Source of the DNA: JBFXJF01 sp050175155 | GTDB taxonomy: Bacteria; Bacillota; Bacilli; Tepidibacillales; Tepidibacillaceae | DNA length: 64,000 nucleotides | Direction of reading: 5' to 3' | Assembly (NCBI GenBank): GCA_050175155.1 | Contig: JBFXJF010000010.1 | Span: 1-64,000, forward strand | Part shown: positions 15,543 to 25,848 of the stretch, in pieces | Position numbering within the stretch: the first letter of the stretch is position 1 | Layout of the letters: each line of letters starts with the position of its first letter | The notes under the pieces: generated by a model | Told to the model about the DNA's origin: nothing | The model's input: the letters and a program-made list of their open reading frames with translations, nothing else | Database searches by the model: none | Position numbers and translations under genes: made by a program

Positions 15543-18422
15543 TCACATTTGCACGTTAAAATAATTGTAATTAATTACATCGTCTAAAATTAAGAGAAAC
15601 TCTGCTCTAGATATTGAAGCATACGGTACTATATTTATATCTGCTACTATTCTAGTAATTATGCTAATATCTAGCTCTTTATTAATGTTAGCTAAAATCA
15701 CAGCGAGAGCCTCTGGGCTTAAGTTATCATTTGGTCTAAATGTATTATCCTCGTATCCAGACATTATTTCCGCTTGAATTACTTTTGCTACTGCTGAATA
15801 GTTAGCATCATCTTTACTAATATCACTATAGGATATTTCGCTTTCAGTAGTTAGTAAAAGCTTTTTACTTACAGTATCAGCTATTTCGCCCCTTGTAATA
15901 TCTTGGTCAGGCTTAAATGTATGGTCCTCGTAACCAGTTATAAATCCATTCTCGTAATATTCCAAAATTAAATCCTTAGCAAAGTGATCTTGAATATCTA
16001 TAAAGTCTCCAAGCATTTCAATTTTTGTATAATTAAAATTATATTTAACATTGCTCTCAGTAGAATTAATTCTTAAATAGTAAGTGCCCTCTTCAAGAAT
16101 GTTTTTTTGGTCCCAATTCGCAACTGACTCTGACCAAATAACATCATATTTATTACCATATAAAGTGGTTTGAATATTACTGTCTGCTTTAAAATTAAAC
16201 TCCAAATATGAGCGCTTAAATACATCATATTTATACCAATCATAATCCTTATCGTCATTTATCACTCCGCTAATCATCTGTTTTGGGAAATTTATTCCTG
16301 TTGCCTGTATTGACAAATCATTAGGTTCAGAAGGATCCCTATCATTGGATTTTAAAATTAATTTTAATTCATACTCTCCCGTAATTATGTTGTTATTATA
16401 ATCAGTAACCCTAATCAGATATTCACCAGGAGTACAATTAAGATATCCAAACTCTGCCTTCCCTGCATTATTGTAATCTATTTCTGACCCAATTCCCCCT
16501 ACCGGCTGTATCCATAATACTGGATCGGCTGCATCAGATGTAACTTTAACCTCGGCAGATAGGGTTCCGTTTATCGGAATGTAGATTCTATACCATTCTT
16601 CATCGTAAGCCTTACTAAAAGTACCAACTATAGGATTACTGATGTTGTCAATTTGATATGCATTCCATGGCCTATCATTAGATTCGTATTTATCTTGATA
16701 AATTGTATAATTATTCGTCATAACATAATTAATAGGTTCTATTTCAGACTCTATTTCTGTTTCTAGTGGTTCTAAGCTATACTTAATTTTTAAGTAATAT
16801 GAGCCTTTTGAAAGATCTAAGTTTAGCAATTGCTTGTTGCGAATCTGGTATACCATATATGGAATAGGTTCATCGATTTCTACTATCTCATCTATTTCTA
16901 CTATCTCGTCTATCTCATCTATCTCATCTATCTCATCGATTTCCTCAATTTCTTCAATTTCAGCTATTTCATCTATCTCAGCTATTTCATCAGTTTTTTC
17001 AATAATCTGGTCTTTAAGATAAATTTCTACCTGAATACCCTCTGCGCTATAGCGCTCTAAGGAGATATCTATATTAATATGACCATCATAGTCAAGGTCA
17101 ATTCGATACCAATCTATATCTGTAGATGAGCTTAATTGTGCATTAAAAGTATCCCCAATTGGATAGAAATGAGCAAAATTACTTGTACCGTTTGGTTCAT
17201 AACCATCTGCTAACTTATTTAAGTCCATACTTAATGCATTTTCTATATTAATTCTGCCATATCCTGTTCTTAAATCCCAACCACTTTCTCCTACGTCATC
17301 AGCAGAGAACTTAATTATCTCAGCTACCTCCTTAGGTGTTAAGTCCGGGTATTTTTGGTACAGAAATGCCGCCAATCCAGCAACTTGTGGAGCAGCCATT
17401 GAAGTACCTGAATTAGCAACATATCCTCCCCCAAGATTTGTAGTAAATATTCCTTCACCTGAAGCAACGACATCAATTTGTTGCCCAAAATTAGAATATT
17501 CAACATAACCATCTAACCTATCAACTGCACCTACTGCTAAAACATTGGTTAAAGCGGAAGGATAATTTAAGTCAGAGCCTTTGTTGCCGACTGCTGCAAC
17601 AACTAATACCCCATTCTCTTCAGCATAATTAACTGCTTCATACATAAATGGTGTATAGATTGTTTCACCAGATGCAAGAAGGATAATATCTACACCATTA
17701 TCTACAGCATATCTTATTCCTTGCCCAACAAAGAAAGAATCGCCGTCACCTTCACTATCTAATACTTTTATTGGCATAATTTTTGTATTACGTGTTATTC
17801 CACTAATACCCTGCGTGTTATCACTAACTGCAGCAACTATTCCCGCCACATTTGTTCCATGACCATTATCGTCTATTGGTAACAAACTTTTATCTAGTAA
17901 ATTAACACCACCAACTATTTTCCCTTGTAGATCCTGGTGGTTATAATCGATTCCAGTGTCCAATATCCCAATAATAACTTCTTTTGTTAGATTTTCTTCC
18001 CAGCCTTTTTCTGCTTTTATTTGTTGTAGGTAATATTGCTCAGGAAAATATTTATCATTTGGTACGTTAGATATACTAAGAGAAGTATTTGGTTGAATAT
18101 ATTCGATTTCTGGGTTATCCTTCCATTGGTTAAGCCATTCGTTAATAATTATATCATCGTTTAGTTGTATTCTCATTATTCCTTGCGAAGGTATCCAGTC
18201 TAGTATTGTTACTTGTTCTAATATCTCCTCTTTATATTGGCCCTTCCATTTTATAATCCATTCATTCTTCTTATTGTTTTCTATATCTTGTATATTTTCC
18301 GTATTCTTTGTTATATTTTCATTCTCTTGTTGAGTAACACTAAGACAGCCAAAAGTAATAGCTGCAGTTAACAACAATAGTATTAGAATTAATAATAAAG
18401 TTTTTCTGCTGAATTTTTTCAA
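15543..18422 (-). CDS. Secreted subtilisin-like serine protease with SLH domains
   Basis: A 959-residue exported S8 protease. Signal peptide at about 7-26 with Cys26 at a possible, imperfect lipobox; an I9-like propeptide (about 53-115); and a catalytic domain with Asp155 (ILDTGID), His188 (NGHGTNVAG), Asn280 and Ser341 (SGTSMAAP). Three pre-peptidase C-terminal-like beta domains follow, and the last 140-150 residues hold two clear SLH motifs and a partial third, which bind secondary wall polymers. Residues 478-518 are a DEI/EEI/VEI acidic repeat inserted inside the first C-terminal beta domain. The TTG start has GGAG 9 nt upstream. It should be a wall-anchored nutrient or processing protease. 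Confidence 0.93.
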   Translation of the reverse strand: MKKFSRKTLLLILILLLLTAAITFGCLSVTQQENENITKNTENIQDIENNKKNEWIIKWKGQYKEEILEQVTILDWIPSQGIMRIQLNDDIIINEWLNQWKDNPEIEYIQPNTSLSISNVPNDKYFPEQYYLQQIKAEKGWEENLTKEVIIGILDTGIDYNHQDLQGKIVGGVNLLDKSLLPIDDNGHGTNVAGIVAAVSDNTQGISGITRNTKIMPIKVLDSEGDGDSFFVGQGIRYAVDNGVDIILLASGETIYTPFMYEAVNYAEENGVLVVAAVGNKGSDLNYPSALTNVLAVGAVDRLDGYVEYSNFGQQIDVVASGEGIFTTNLGGGYVANSGTSMAAPQVAGLAAFLYQKYPDLTPKEVAEIIKFSADDVGESGWDLRTGYGRINIENALSMDLNKLADGYEPNGTSNFAHFYPIGDTFNAQLSSSTDIDWYRIDLDYDGHINIDISLERYSAEGIQVEIYLKDQIIEKTDEIAEIDEIAEIEEIEEIDEIDEIDEIDEIVEIDEIVEIDEPIPYMVYQIRNKQLLNLDLSKGSYYLKIKYSLEPLETEIESEIEPINYVMTNNYTIYQDKYESNDRPWNAYQIDNISNPIVGTFSKAYDEEWYRIYIPINGTLSAEVKVTSDAADPVLWIQPVGGIGSEIDYNNAGKAEFGYLNCTPGEYLIRVTDYNNNIITGEYELKLILKSNDRDPSEPNDLSIQATGINFPKQMISGVINDDKDYDWYKYDVFKRSYLEFNFKADSNIQTTLYGNKYDVIWSESVANWDQKNILEEGTYYLRINSTESNVKYNFNYTKIEMLGDFIDIQDHFAKDLILEYYENGFITGYEDHTFKPDQDITRGEIADTVSKKLLLTTESEISYSDISKDDANYSAVAKVIQAEIMSGYEDNTFRPNDNLSPEALAVILANINKELDISIITRIVADINIVPYASISRAEFLLILDDVINYNYFNVQM
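16869..16991 (-). repeat. In-frame tandem repeat encoding an acidic DEI/EEI tract
   Basis: About 120 bp of degenerate 9-bp units (on the plus strand tctatctca-like) encode residues 478-518 of the subtilase. All units are multiples of 3, so copy-number change would preserve the frame. Confidence 0.85.
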
Positions 18423-18481
18423 TCTAATTCACTCCACAAATGCACATTTGCTTTCTTTCTAATAAAAATAATTATAACATT

Positions 18482-19900
18482 TTAAGGATAAAAAATGGAT
18501 AATGTTTGTTTATCGTTTATTATTAATAACTCTTTGAATAATAGATTTAGCTGTTCTAAGCTTATATAAGATTTACCATTTTCTATTATTAATCCATTAG
18601 ATGCGTCAATTTGCAGGTTTATCTGTTCATTGCCTAGTAGTATTTTAATTGTCTTCTGTTTAGAACTATAGATAATATTACCATCAAAGTAGTTAATCAT
18701 CTCTCTTAATGCTATATAATCTTGTCCTGATTTTTGAATCCAACTACTATTTATTACAGGCATATATTCCTTATAACTATTATTACCCTCCAATATTAAC
18801 AGCGCTGTTGTTATTTGTTTTTCAGCGTCTGCTACTATGACGTCTGGCTTTATACCAACCTCGTTCATTTTATTCTTATTAGGAGTAAAGTATTCGTTTA
18901 CGGTTAGTTTTAAATATCCACCATTATCTAAGGAAATTAAGTTCTGTACTGTTCCTTTGCCATATGAATTCTCTCCAACTATTGTAGCTTTATTATAATC
19001 CTTTAATGCACCCGCTAATATTTCTGAAGCGCTCGCTGAGCCACCATCTATTAATACTATCAATGGAAGATCCCAGTTGACACCATTGCTTATAGCTAAT
19101 TCTTGTTCATTTCCTAAGTTGTCCTTCACATAAACGATTGGTCCATTTTCGATAAATAGAGAAGATACGTTAAGAGCGGCATTCAGATAACCCCCTGGAT
19201 TACCCCTTAAGTCCAAAATTAAATTTTCCATACCTTTCTCTTTTAACATAGCTAAATCTGCAGCTACATCATTATCTACTTGACTGCTAAATGTATATAT
19301 TCTTAAATATCCTGTATCTTCTGTTAACATGTCCGCTTCCGTACTCGGAAGTTGAATGCTAGCTCTTACAACTTCTACAGTAAACTCTTCTGCGTTTCGA
19401 ATGAAGGTTATTTGAACTGTTGTTCCTTCTTTACCTCTAATTAAATCCGCAGCTTCCTCTGTGCTTTTGCCTTTTATGCTTATCCCGTCCACATGAGTAA
19501 TTAGATCCCCTGCCTTTAACCCAGCTGCTTCTGCCGGTGATCCTATTATTGGTGATTGTACTCCTATATAATCATCCTTCTCCTGAATATATATTCCTAT
19601 ACCTGTAAACGAGCCATCAATATCGCCAATAAACTCCTGATATTCCTCTTCCGTAAAATATTTAGTATGTGGATCTTCCAATGACTCAATCATTCCATTG
19701 ATTGCACCTTTGGTCAATGTATCATAATCAACGCCGCTTATATGATATTCCTTAATTAAGCTATATATTTCAGCAAGAATATCTAGTTGATGTTGTGTAT
19801 AGTCTGTAGCTTTACTAACATAAGGAATTGAAAAAATAATTGCTACTGCAAGTGTTAGTATTAATAGCTTCTTCTTGTGATGTTTCCAAATTTTTCTCAT
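18482..19900 (-). CDS. S41 carboxy-terminal processing protease (CtpA/CtpB-like)
   Basis: A 472-residue exported protease with a signal/anchor (about 10-30), a PDZ domain (about 97-180; GLKAGDLITHVDG) that gates substrate, and an S41 catalytic domain. The Ser/Lys dyad is visible as Ser290 in GGSASASE and Lys315 in SYGKGTVQ, 25 residues apart as in Prc. The C-terminal 90 residues resemble a copper-amine-oxidase N-terminal-like stalk domain. B. subtilis CtpB cleaves SpoIVFA during sporulation; a similar role is possible but not shown. It is 59 nt upstream of the subtilase gene, so the two proteases may share a transcript. Confidence 0.9.
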   Translation of the reverse strand: MRKIWKHHKKKLLILTLAVAIIFSIPYVSKATDYTQHQLDILAEIYSLIKEYHISGVDYDTLTKGAINGMIESLEDPHTKYFTEEEYQEFIGDIDGSFTGIGIYIQEKDDYIGVQSPIIGSPAEAAGLKAGDLITHVDGISIKGKSTEEAADLIRGKEGTTVQITFIRNAEEFTVEVVRASIQLPSTEADMLTEDTGYLRIYTFSSQVDNDVAADLAMLKEKGMENLILDLRGNPGGYLNAALNVSSLFIENGPIVYVKDNLGNEQELAISNGVNWDLPLIVLIDGGSASASEILAGALKDYNKATIVGENSYGKGTVQNLISLDNGGYLKLTVNEYFTPNKNKMNEVGIKPDVIVADAEKQITTALLILEGNNSYKEYMPVINSSWIQKSGQDYIALREMINYFDGNIIYSSKQKTIKILLGNEQINLQIDASNGLIIENGKSYISLEQLNLLFKELLIINDKQTLSIFYP

Positions 19901-19975
19901 GAGTAAGTCATCTCCTTTTAACTGAATTATTATTCGTCACAAATACTATATATCCTTTATTAAATTATTACCATT

Positions 19976-20019
19976 TTTTTAAAAACTGAAAATCCATTCA
20001 GCAATACTGAATGGATTTT
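19976..20019 (-). terminator. Terminator of the nuo operon
   Basis: A perfect 13-bp stem (19989-20001 with 20007-20019) and a 5-nt loop are followed on the minus strand by CAGTTTTTAAAAAAA, 25 nt after the nuoN stop codon. Confidence 0.85.
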
Positions 20020-20044
20020 AAAAAATTAATTTTTATAATTAAAG

Positions 20045-21592
20045 CTACATTCCAATCCCAACTGTAAATAAATCTACAAAATTAAAGTGGGTGTTGATAA
20101 AATTAAAAATAGTATTAGGGAAGATACCTAATAAAACGGTTGCTAAGAATAAAATAAGAATTACTAATTGTAAGGAATGTGAAATTTTTACTCTTGCCTC
20201 TGTTTCTCCGGGTCTCATATACATCTGTTTTATGATACCAAAGTAGTAGAAGTAAGAAATCACACTTGTTACAAGCATTATTCCTGCTAATATATACGAA
20301 TCCGCTGTAATTGCACTAATAAATATATTGAATTTTGCTATAAATCCAATCGTTACTGGCAAGCCAGCTAGAGATAGTAAAAATGTTGTCATTGCAATTC
20401 CTAATAGTGGGCTTCGATGATATAAACCCCTAAATGAACTTATATCCTCACTGTTAGCGTCCCTATTAACAATAGTTATAATTGTGAATGCCCCTAAGTT
20501 AACAATTAGATAAGCAATTAAGTAAAATATTATATTTGAAACTTCTAAGTCAATATATTCAATACCAAGCATTGTCGCTAGAGGGATTATTATATACCCA
20601 GCTTGTGCAACACTTGATAACGCGAATAACCTTTTTATATTTGTTTGCAAAAGAGCTAATGTATTTCCGACAATCATTGTTAGTCCAGCTATTACTGCAA
20701 ATATTATCGTAATTTCATCAAATAAGAAAAATGTATATATAGGAGTGTCGTTAACAACCTCTATCTCCGTAACCAACAACCCGAAGCTTGTAAGAAATAT
20801 ACGAACAATTATTGCAAACCCTGCTGCTTTTGATACAACTGATAAGAAAGCAGTAATTGGTGTAGGGGCCCCTTCATACACATCAAGTGTCCACATATAT
20901 GATGGAACTACAGAAATTTTATAACTTAATCCCACAAACATTAGTACAAATCCTATATACGTAAAGAAACTAAACCCACCATGAAATACGTCCGGAAGTC
21001 TTTCAGCAATTACAAATAGGTTAGTAGAGCCTGTTATTCCATATATAAAGGATGTACCGTAAATGAATATTGCCGAGGAAACTCCACCTGTAAGTATATA
21101 CTTAAATGAAGCCTCGTTTGACTTAATGCTTTTCTTTCTAATACCTACCAATATATACGATGAAAAACTTAGTAACTCTAAACCAATATATAGTGTTATT
21201 AAGTCAGCTGATGAAGCCATTAGCATTGATCCTAACAATGCCGTTAGTAGGAGGTAGTAGTATTCTCCATCATCCTTAATTTCGTTTTTATCCATATCAT
21301 TAATTGATAGGACGAAAACTATTCCGGCACCAACTAAGAAGATAAGTTTAAAGAAACTCCCAAAACTATCTACACGGTATGAGTTGTTAAGCAAATATTC
21401 TACATGACCTAAATTCATTTGTTGCAGTGTAAAATATATTGCTATGATTATACCCACGAAGCCAGCCCAGCCCAAAATTCTACGATCAGTTTTATTAGGC
21501 ATGAATAAATCAACTATGGTGATTACTGTTGCAAATATAACTATTGTAAACTCAGGTGCAAGTAACGCCCAATTCAGTTCTAATAGATTCAT
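20045..21592 (-). CDS. nuoN: NADH-quinone oxidoreductase subunit N
   Basis: A 515-residue antiporter-like membrane subunit of respiratory complex I with about 14 predicted helices. It forms one proton channel of the membrane arm. The conserved core around DLITLYIGLELLSFSSYIL (about 129-147) and VPSYMWTLDVYEGAPTP contains the family's Glu and Lys/Trp residues. It is the last gene of the operon, 4 nt after nuoM, and is followed by a strong terminator. Confidence 0.95.
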   Translation of the reverse strand: MNLLELNWALLAPEFTIVIFATVITIVDLFMPNKTDRRILGWAGFVGIIIAIYFTLQQMNLGHVEYLLNNSYRVDSFGSFFKLIFLVGAGIVFVLSINDMDKNEIKDDGEYYYLLLTALLGSMLMASSADLITLYIGLELLSFSSYILVGIRKKSIKSNEASFKYILTGGVSSAIFIYGTSFIYGITGSTNLFVIAERLPDVFHGGFSFFTYIGFVLMFVGLSYKISVVPSYMWTLDVYEGAPTPITAFLSVVSKAAGFAIIVRIFLTSFGLLVTEIEVVNDTPIYTFFLFDEITIIFAVIAGLTMIVGNTLALLQTNIKRLFALSSVAQAGYIIIPLATMLGIEYIDLEVSNIIFYLIAYLIVNLGAFTIITIVNRDANSEDISSFRGLYHRSPLLGIAMTTFLLSLAGLPVTIGFIAKFNIFISAITADSYILAGIMLVTSVISYFYYFGIIKQMYMRPGETEARVKISHSLQLVILILFLATVLLGIFPNTIFNFINTHFNFVDLFTVGIGM

Positions 21593-21596
21593 CCGC

Positions 21597-23180
21597 CTAA
21601 CCCCCTATCACTGTCAGTAACGATTTTATTGTCATTTGTAAGGGTTCACTAAGTATTGCTGGATAAACCCCTATCAAAATGATAAAGCCTAATAATACGA
21701 ATAATGGAATAACTTCAATTGAACGTATCTCTTTTACGTCCTTCAAGATATCAACAGTTTCTCCAAATGTAATTTTTAGTGTTGCACGTAAGAGATATGC
21801 TGTTGTAATTATTATTCCAACTGTTGATATTGCAGCTAGTATTGGATGGTTTTGAAATAATCCTAAAAAAGTCATGAATTCACTAATGAAACCTGACATC
21901 CCTGGTAATCCAAGTGAGGCTAGCGCCCCTGCTAACAATATCCCGCTGGTAAAAGGCATAGTTTTTGCTAGTCCACCCAATTCTGCTAGTTTAGCTGTAT
22001 GTGCACGATTGTATATGATACCTACTATATAAAAGAATAGGGCTGATAACAATCCGTGTGAAACCATCTGAAAGATTGCTCCCTGAAACCCGAAGGTGTT
22101 CATAGATCCTAGTCCTAACATGATAATTCCCATATGACTTATGCTTGAATAAACAATAACCATTTTAAAGTCCTTTTGAACAAACGCTAGAATTCCACCA
22201 TAAAATAAGTTAATTATTCCTAGTATAATTATCAGTAAAGATAATGAACTGGTTATGTCAGGAAAGAAAGAATATTCTATTCTAAATAAACCATAAGCAC
22301 CAATTTTTAATAGTACTCCAGATAGGATCATACTCATTGGAGGAGGTGCTTGATAATGTACCTTTAAAATCCAAGAATGAAAAGGGAATAATGGAAGCTT
22401 AATTCCAAATGCTACTAATAGTGCGAAAAAGACTCCGTATTTAAAAGTATCGGAAAACGCTGGTTCCCCTGTAATCTGTTCTATTACATAATAAGGTGAG
22501 TTACTATTAGTCAGATTGTATATTATTGTACTAATATCGCTTGTAAATATGGTCATATTATTGGAATAGGTTGCTCCAGCATTAATAGTTAATGCAATAA
22601 ATGCAACTAGCATTATCGCTGAACCTAATCCATTATAAATTAAAAATGTATATGCAGCCTTCTCTCTTTGTTCGAGCCCCCAAATACCAATGAGGAAAAA
22701 CATTGTTATAAGAGTTATCTCGAAGAAAACAAAGAATAAAAATAAGTTCTGACATAAGAATACACCAAATAATCCCACTTGAAGTAGTGAAAAAAGTATG
22801 TAGTACTCTTTCCAACGCTTTTTAATCATGTTAGCAGCTGCGATAGCTGACATGCTAACAACTATTGTTGCCAATAAAATTAATGCAAGCGAAAGACCAT
22901 CAACACCCATGCTGTATTTGAATTCTAAAATTGTTCCCCCAGAAGCTGTACCGTCTCCTAATGGTATCTCTATCCAACTTACATCTTCTAAAAATTGCAT
23001 ACCATCGATGTTAGGATTAAATCCTGAGAAAAGCACTAATGCTAATATTAGTGGTATTAATGTAACTAAAATACCGATTAGTTTTACGGTTCCGACCCTG
23101 TTGCTTGGAACAAAAGCTAAAAGAATTACACCTAATAGTGGCGAGAAGGTAATGAGTGAAAGTAAACCGATAGATTCCAT
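21597..23180 (-). CDS. nuoM: NADH-quinone oxidoreductase subunit M
   Basis: A 527-residue antiporter-like subunit (about 14 helices) of the complex I membrane arm. The motif FFVFFEITLITMFFLIG includes the conserved Glu, and PLFPFHSWILKVHYQAPPP is the family hallmark. Its ATG overlaps the nuoL stop (TAATG), implying coupled translation. Length is typical. Confidence 0.95.
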   Translation of the reverse strand: MESIGLLSLITFSPLLGVILLAFVPSNRVGTVKLIGILVTLIPLILALVLFSGFNPNIDGMQFLEDVSWIEIPLGDGTASGGTILEFKYSMGVDGLSLALILLATIVVSMSAIAAANMIKKRWKEYYILFSLLQVGLFGVFLCQNLFLFFVFFEITLITMFFLIGIWGLEQREKAAYTFLIYNGLGSAIMLVAFIALTINAGATYSNNMTIFTSDISTIIYNLTNSNSPYYVIEQITGEPAFSDTFKYGVFFALLVAFGIKLPLFPFHSWILKVHYQAPPPMSMILSGVLLKIGAYGLFRIEYSFFPDITSSLSLLIIILGIINLFYGGILAFVQKDFKMVIVYSSISHMGIIMLGLGSMNTFGFQGAIFQMVSHGLLSALFFYIVGIIYNRAHTAKLAELGGLAKTMPFTSGILLAGALASLGLPGMSGFISEFMTFLGLFQNHPILAAISTVGIIITTAYLLRATLKITFGETVDILKDVKEIRSIEVIPLFVLLGFIILIGVYPAILSEPLQMTIKSLLTVIGG

Positions 23181-25021
23181 TAACTAAACAACCCCCTTGC
23201 CGCCAAGCTAACAAGTATTATTACGATCCCAATCACTGTGACCAAACCATATGCTTGAACTTGACCATTTTGTAATTTTGAAGCAAATTTTCCTATACTA
23301 ATAGAAATCGTTGTTGCTAATTGCACAAGTCCTTCAATAATATATTTATCAAATAGAATTAAACCTTTACCAAATAGAACATATGGTGCAATTATTATAG
23401 TCTCGTATATTTCATCTACATAATATTTATTATAAAGTAATTTGTGTGCACCTCTTGGTTCCGCTAAGCTAACTGCTCTTCCTCTACCAAATATTATGTA
23501 CGCCAAACTAATCCCAGTTACTGCAGCTAAGATTGATAATCCCATTATCCAACTTGGCGCGTGAACCTCTTCAGCAATTGTCCCCCCAGCACTAATCCAA
23601 TGTCCAAAACCAAGGTACTCTATATATCCAGCAAATACAGCAAAAGTTGCCAATATGATCATAGGAATAGTCATGTTGCGTGGTGATTCGTGAACATGAA
23701 CATTATGACGCGGTTTACCTGTAAATGTGAGAAAATATAAGCGGAACATATAAAAGGCTGTTATTGCAGCAGTAAATAATGCTAACCAGAACAGAAGAGT
23801 GTTCCCGCTTTCATATACAGAGGCTAAAATTAAGTCTTTTGAAAAGAATCCCGCCAATAAAGGGAAGCCTGAAATAGATAAAGCTCCTATTAAGAAAACT
23901 GCTCTAGTAATCTTCATCTCTTTACCAAGTCCACCCATTTCTTTAATGTTCTGCGTATGAACAGCATGAATTACACTACCCGCTGCCAAGAATAACAACG
24001 CCTTAAAGAATGCATGTGTGAAAAGATGAAAAACACCCGCTACATATCCTGCAGCTCCAAGAGCTAACATCATGTAGCCTAATTGAGAGACGGTCGAATA
24101 TGCTAAAACTCTCTTAATATCGTTTTGAACTAAGCCAATAGATGCTGCGAATATTGCCGTAAATCCACCAACAATTGCTACGACAAGCAATGCCGTTTCT
24201 GATGCTTCAAACAATGGATAAGTCCGAGCAACTAAGTAAACCCCCGCTGCTACCATTGTCGCAGCATGAATTAAAGCTGAAACTGGAGTAGGACCCTCCA
24301 TAGCGTCCGGTAGCCAAGTATGGAATGGAAATTGACCTGATTTACCCATTGCCCCGATAAAAATTAATATGGCCACAAGTGTTACAAAATTCGGATCAAG
24401 TAACCCTTGTCCAACCGCATCAAATATTACTGCATAGTCAAAGGAGCCCACCTGCCAAAAAATAAGTGAAATACCAATTAGTATTCCTAAGTCAGCAATT
24501 CGTGTTACCATAAAAGCTTTTTTTGCAGCAGCTCTTGCTGAATCTTTAAAGAAATAAAAGCCAATTAGTAAAAATGATGTTGCACCCACTAGTTCCCAAA
24601 AGATATAAGCTTGTAACAAGTTCGGTGAAATAACAAGACTTAACATTGAGAATGTAAATAATGATAAGTAAGAATAAAAAACAGAGAATCTTTCATCATC
24701 GTGCATATATCCCATTGAATAGACAAAAACCATTAAACTAATTGTTGTAACTATAAAAATCATTAGAGCATTTAATTCGTTAATCTCAAAACCTAATTTT
24801 AAAGATGTATCTCCAACTTTTAACCACTCTATTTCGTAAATATAGTTTCCTGTTTCTTGTACGAATTTTTGAATAAGAATAAGCAAGGAAACACTAAAAG
24901 AACTAAACATCGCTACAATTCCAATATAAGCTGCACCTACCTTGAGCCGGCGGCCAAATGCGACTAACAGCACGAAGGAGATGAAGGGGAAGAGTGGAAC
25001 CAACCAAGCTAATTCAAACAT
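23180..25021 (-). CDS. nuoL: NADH-quinone oxidoreductase subunit L
   Basis: Start taken at the ATG at 25021 (613 residues, the usual length), preceded by GAAGGA and GGTGA; a TTG-initiated 7-residue extension to 25042 would abut nuoK and is less likely. NuoL is the most distal antiporter-like subunit, with a long lateral amphipathic helix at its C-terminus. FWELVGATSFLLIGFYF carries the conserved Glu, and PFHTWLPDAMEGPTPVSALIHAATMV is intact. The tail with helices near 520-613 is present. Confidence 0.95.
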   Translation of the reverse strand: MFELAWLVPLFPFISFVLLVAFGRRLKVGAAYIGIVAMFSSFSVSLLILIQKFVQETGNYIYEIEWLKVGDTSLKLGFEINELNALMIFIVTTISLMVFVYSMGYMHDDERFSVFYSYLSLFTFSMLSLVISPNLLQAYIFWELVGATSFLLIGFYFFKDSARAAAKKAFMVTRIADLGILIGISLIFWQVGSFDYAVIFDAVGQGLLDPNFVTLVAILIFIGAMGKSGQFPFHTWLPDAMEGPTPVSALIHAATMVAAGVYLVARTYPLFEASETALLVVAIVGGFTAIFAASIGLVQNDIKRVLAYSTVSQLGYMMLALGAAGYVAGVFHLFTHAFFKALLFLAAGSVIHAVHTQNIKEMGGLGKEMKITRAVFLIGALSISGFPLLAGFFSKDLILASVYESGNTLLFWLALFTAAITAFYMFRLYFLTFTGKPRHNVHVHESPRNMTIPMIILATFAVFAGYIEYLGFGHWISAGGTIAEEVHAPSWIMGLSILAAVTGISLAYIIFGRGRAVSLAEPRGAHKLLYNKYYVDEIYETIIIAPYVLFGKGLILFDKYIIEGLVQLATTISISIGKFASKLQNGQVQAYGLVTVIGIVIILVSLAARGLFS

Positions 25022-25042
25022 ATAATCACCATTCCTTCTCAA

Positions 25043-25351
25043 TTATCGCTTCATAATATCCATTTCGTTGACATTAATAGTATCCTTGTTACGAAAGAGC
25101 AATATCAATATTGCTAGTCCTACCGCTGCTTCTACTGCTGCTACTGTAATTGTAAATATCGTAAATATTTGTCCTGATATGTTAGCATATAGTCCATATT
25201 TTGAAAACGCCACTAGATTAATATTCGCAGCATTTAACATTAGTTCAATTGATAGTAGGACAATTATACCGTTTCTTTTAAATAAAACTCCAAATATACC
25301 TAGAGAGAACAATATTGCTCCTACAGCTAAATATGCATTTAAAGGTACCAC
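25043..25351 (-). CDS. nuoK: NADH-quinone oxidoreductase subunit K
   Basis: A 102-residue, three-helix membrane subunit (MrpC-like). Conserved glutamates lie in helices 2 and 3: SIELMLNAANINLV and VAAVEAAVGLAI, both part of the proton path. The start is GTG, overlapping the nuoJ stop by one base (TAGTG). Length is standard for NuoK. Confidence 0.95.
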   Translation of the reverse strand: MVPLNAYLAVGAILFSLGIFGVLFKRNGIIVLLSIELMLNAANINLVAFSKYGLYANISGQIFTIFTITVAAVEAAVGLAILILLFRNKDTINVNEMDIMKR

Positions 25352-25848
25352 TATTCTTCACTCTCCTTTTTTGCTAGTACAACCGCCCCAACCAAAGCAA
25401 CTAATAAAAGTACTGATGCTGCTTCAAAAGGGATTACATATTCGGTAAATACTTTCATACCGATCGTCCTTATATTATTTTCATCAAAACTTGTAGTTAC
25501 GCTTGGCCAGCTAGTATTATAAATGCCGTAAAATATAAATCCTCCTAGTATTACAGCTCCTAAAAGCGCAAAGATTGTGTGTCCCTTTCTCCTTATCCTA
25601 TCCTCGCGATGTTGGTTAGTCATCATTACTCCTAATGCCATCATAATTGTTATCGCGCCAGCATATATAAGGATTTGAACAAATGCTAAAAATTCAGCAT
25701 TTAATATTACGAAAAATCCAGCAACTCCAAGAAAAGTTAATCCCATTGAGAGAACCATATGAATTACTTTTGTAAGATTTATTACTAATACTCCACCAGT
25801 AATCGTCATTAGGGCAAATATGAAGAAAGCTATATGTTCCCCTGTCAT
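25351..25848 (-). CDS. nuoJ: NADH-quinone oxidoreductase subunit J
   Basis: A 165-residue subunit with five predicted helices. The third helix contains the flexible pi-bulge region (QILIYAGAITIMMALGVMM) characteristic of NuoJ, which links quinone reduction to proton channels. Its ATG overlaps the nuoI stop (TAATG). Length is typical for the family in Bacillales. Confidence 0.94.
   Translation of the reverse strand: MTGEHIAFFIFALMTITGGVLVINLTKVIHMVLSMGLTFLGVAGFFVILNAEFLAFVQILIYAGAITIMMALGVMMTNQHREDRIRRKGHTIFALLGAVILGGFIFYGIYNTSWPSVTTSFDENNIRTIGMKVFTEYVIPFEAASVLLLVALVGAVVLAKKESEE

Noticed and set aside
16830..17060. Plus-strand frames of 60-76 codons opposite the subtilase repeat
   Set aside because: They are mirror readings of the acidic tandem repeat (low-complexity Tyr/Leu/Ile or Ser/Ile runs) without binding sites, inside a clear minus-strand gene.
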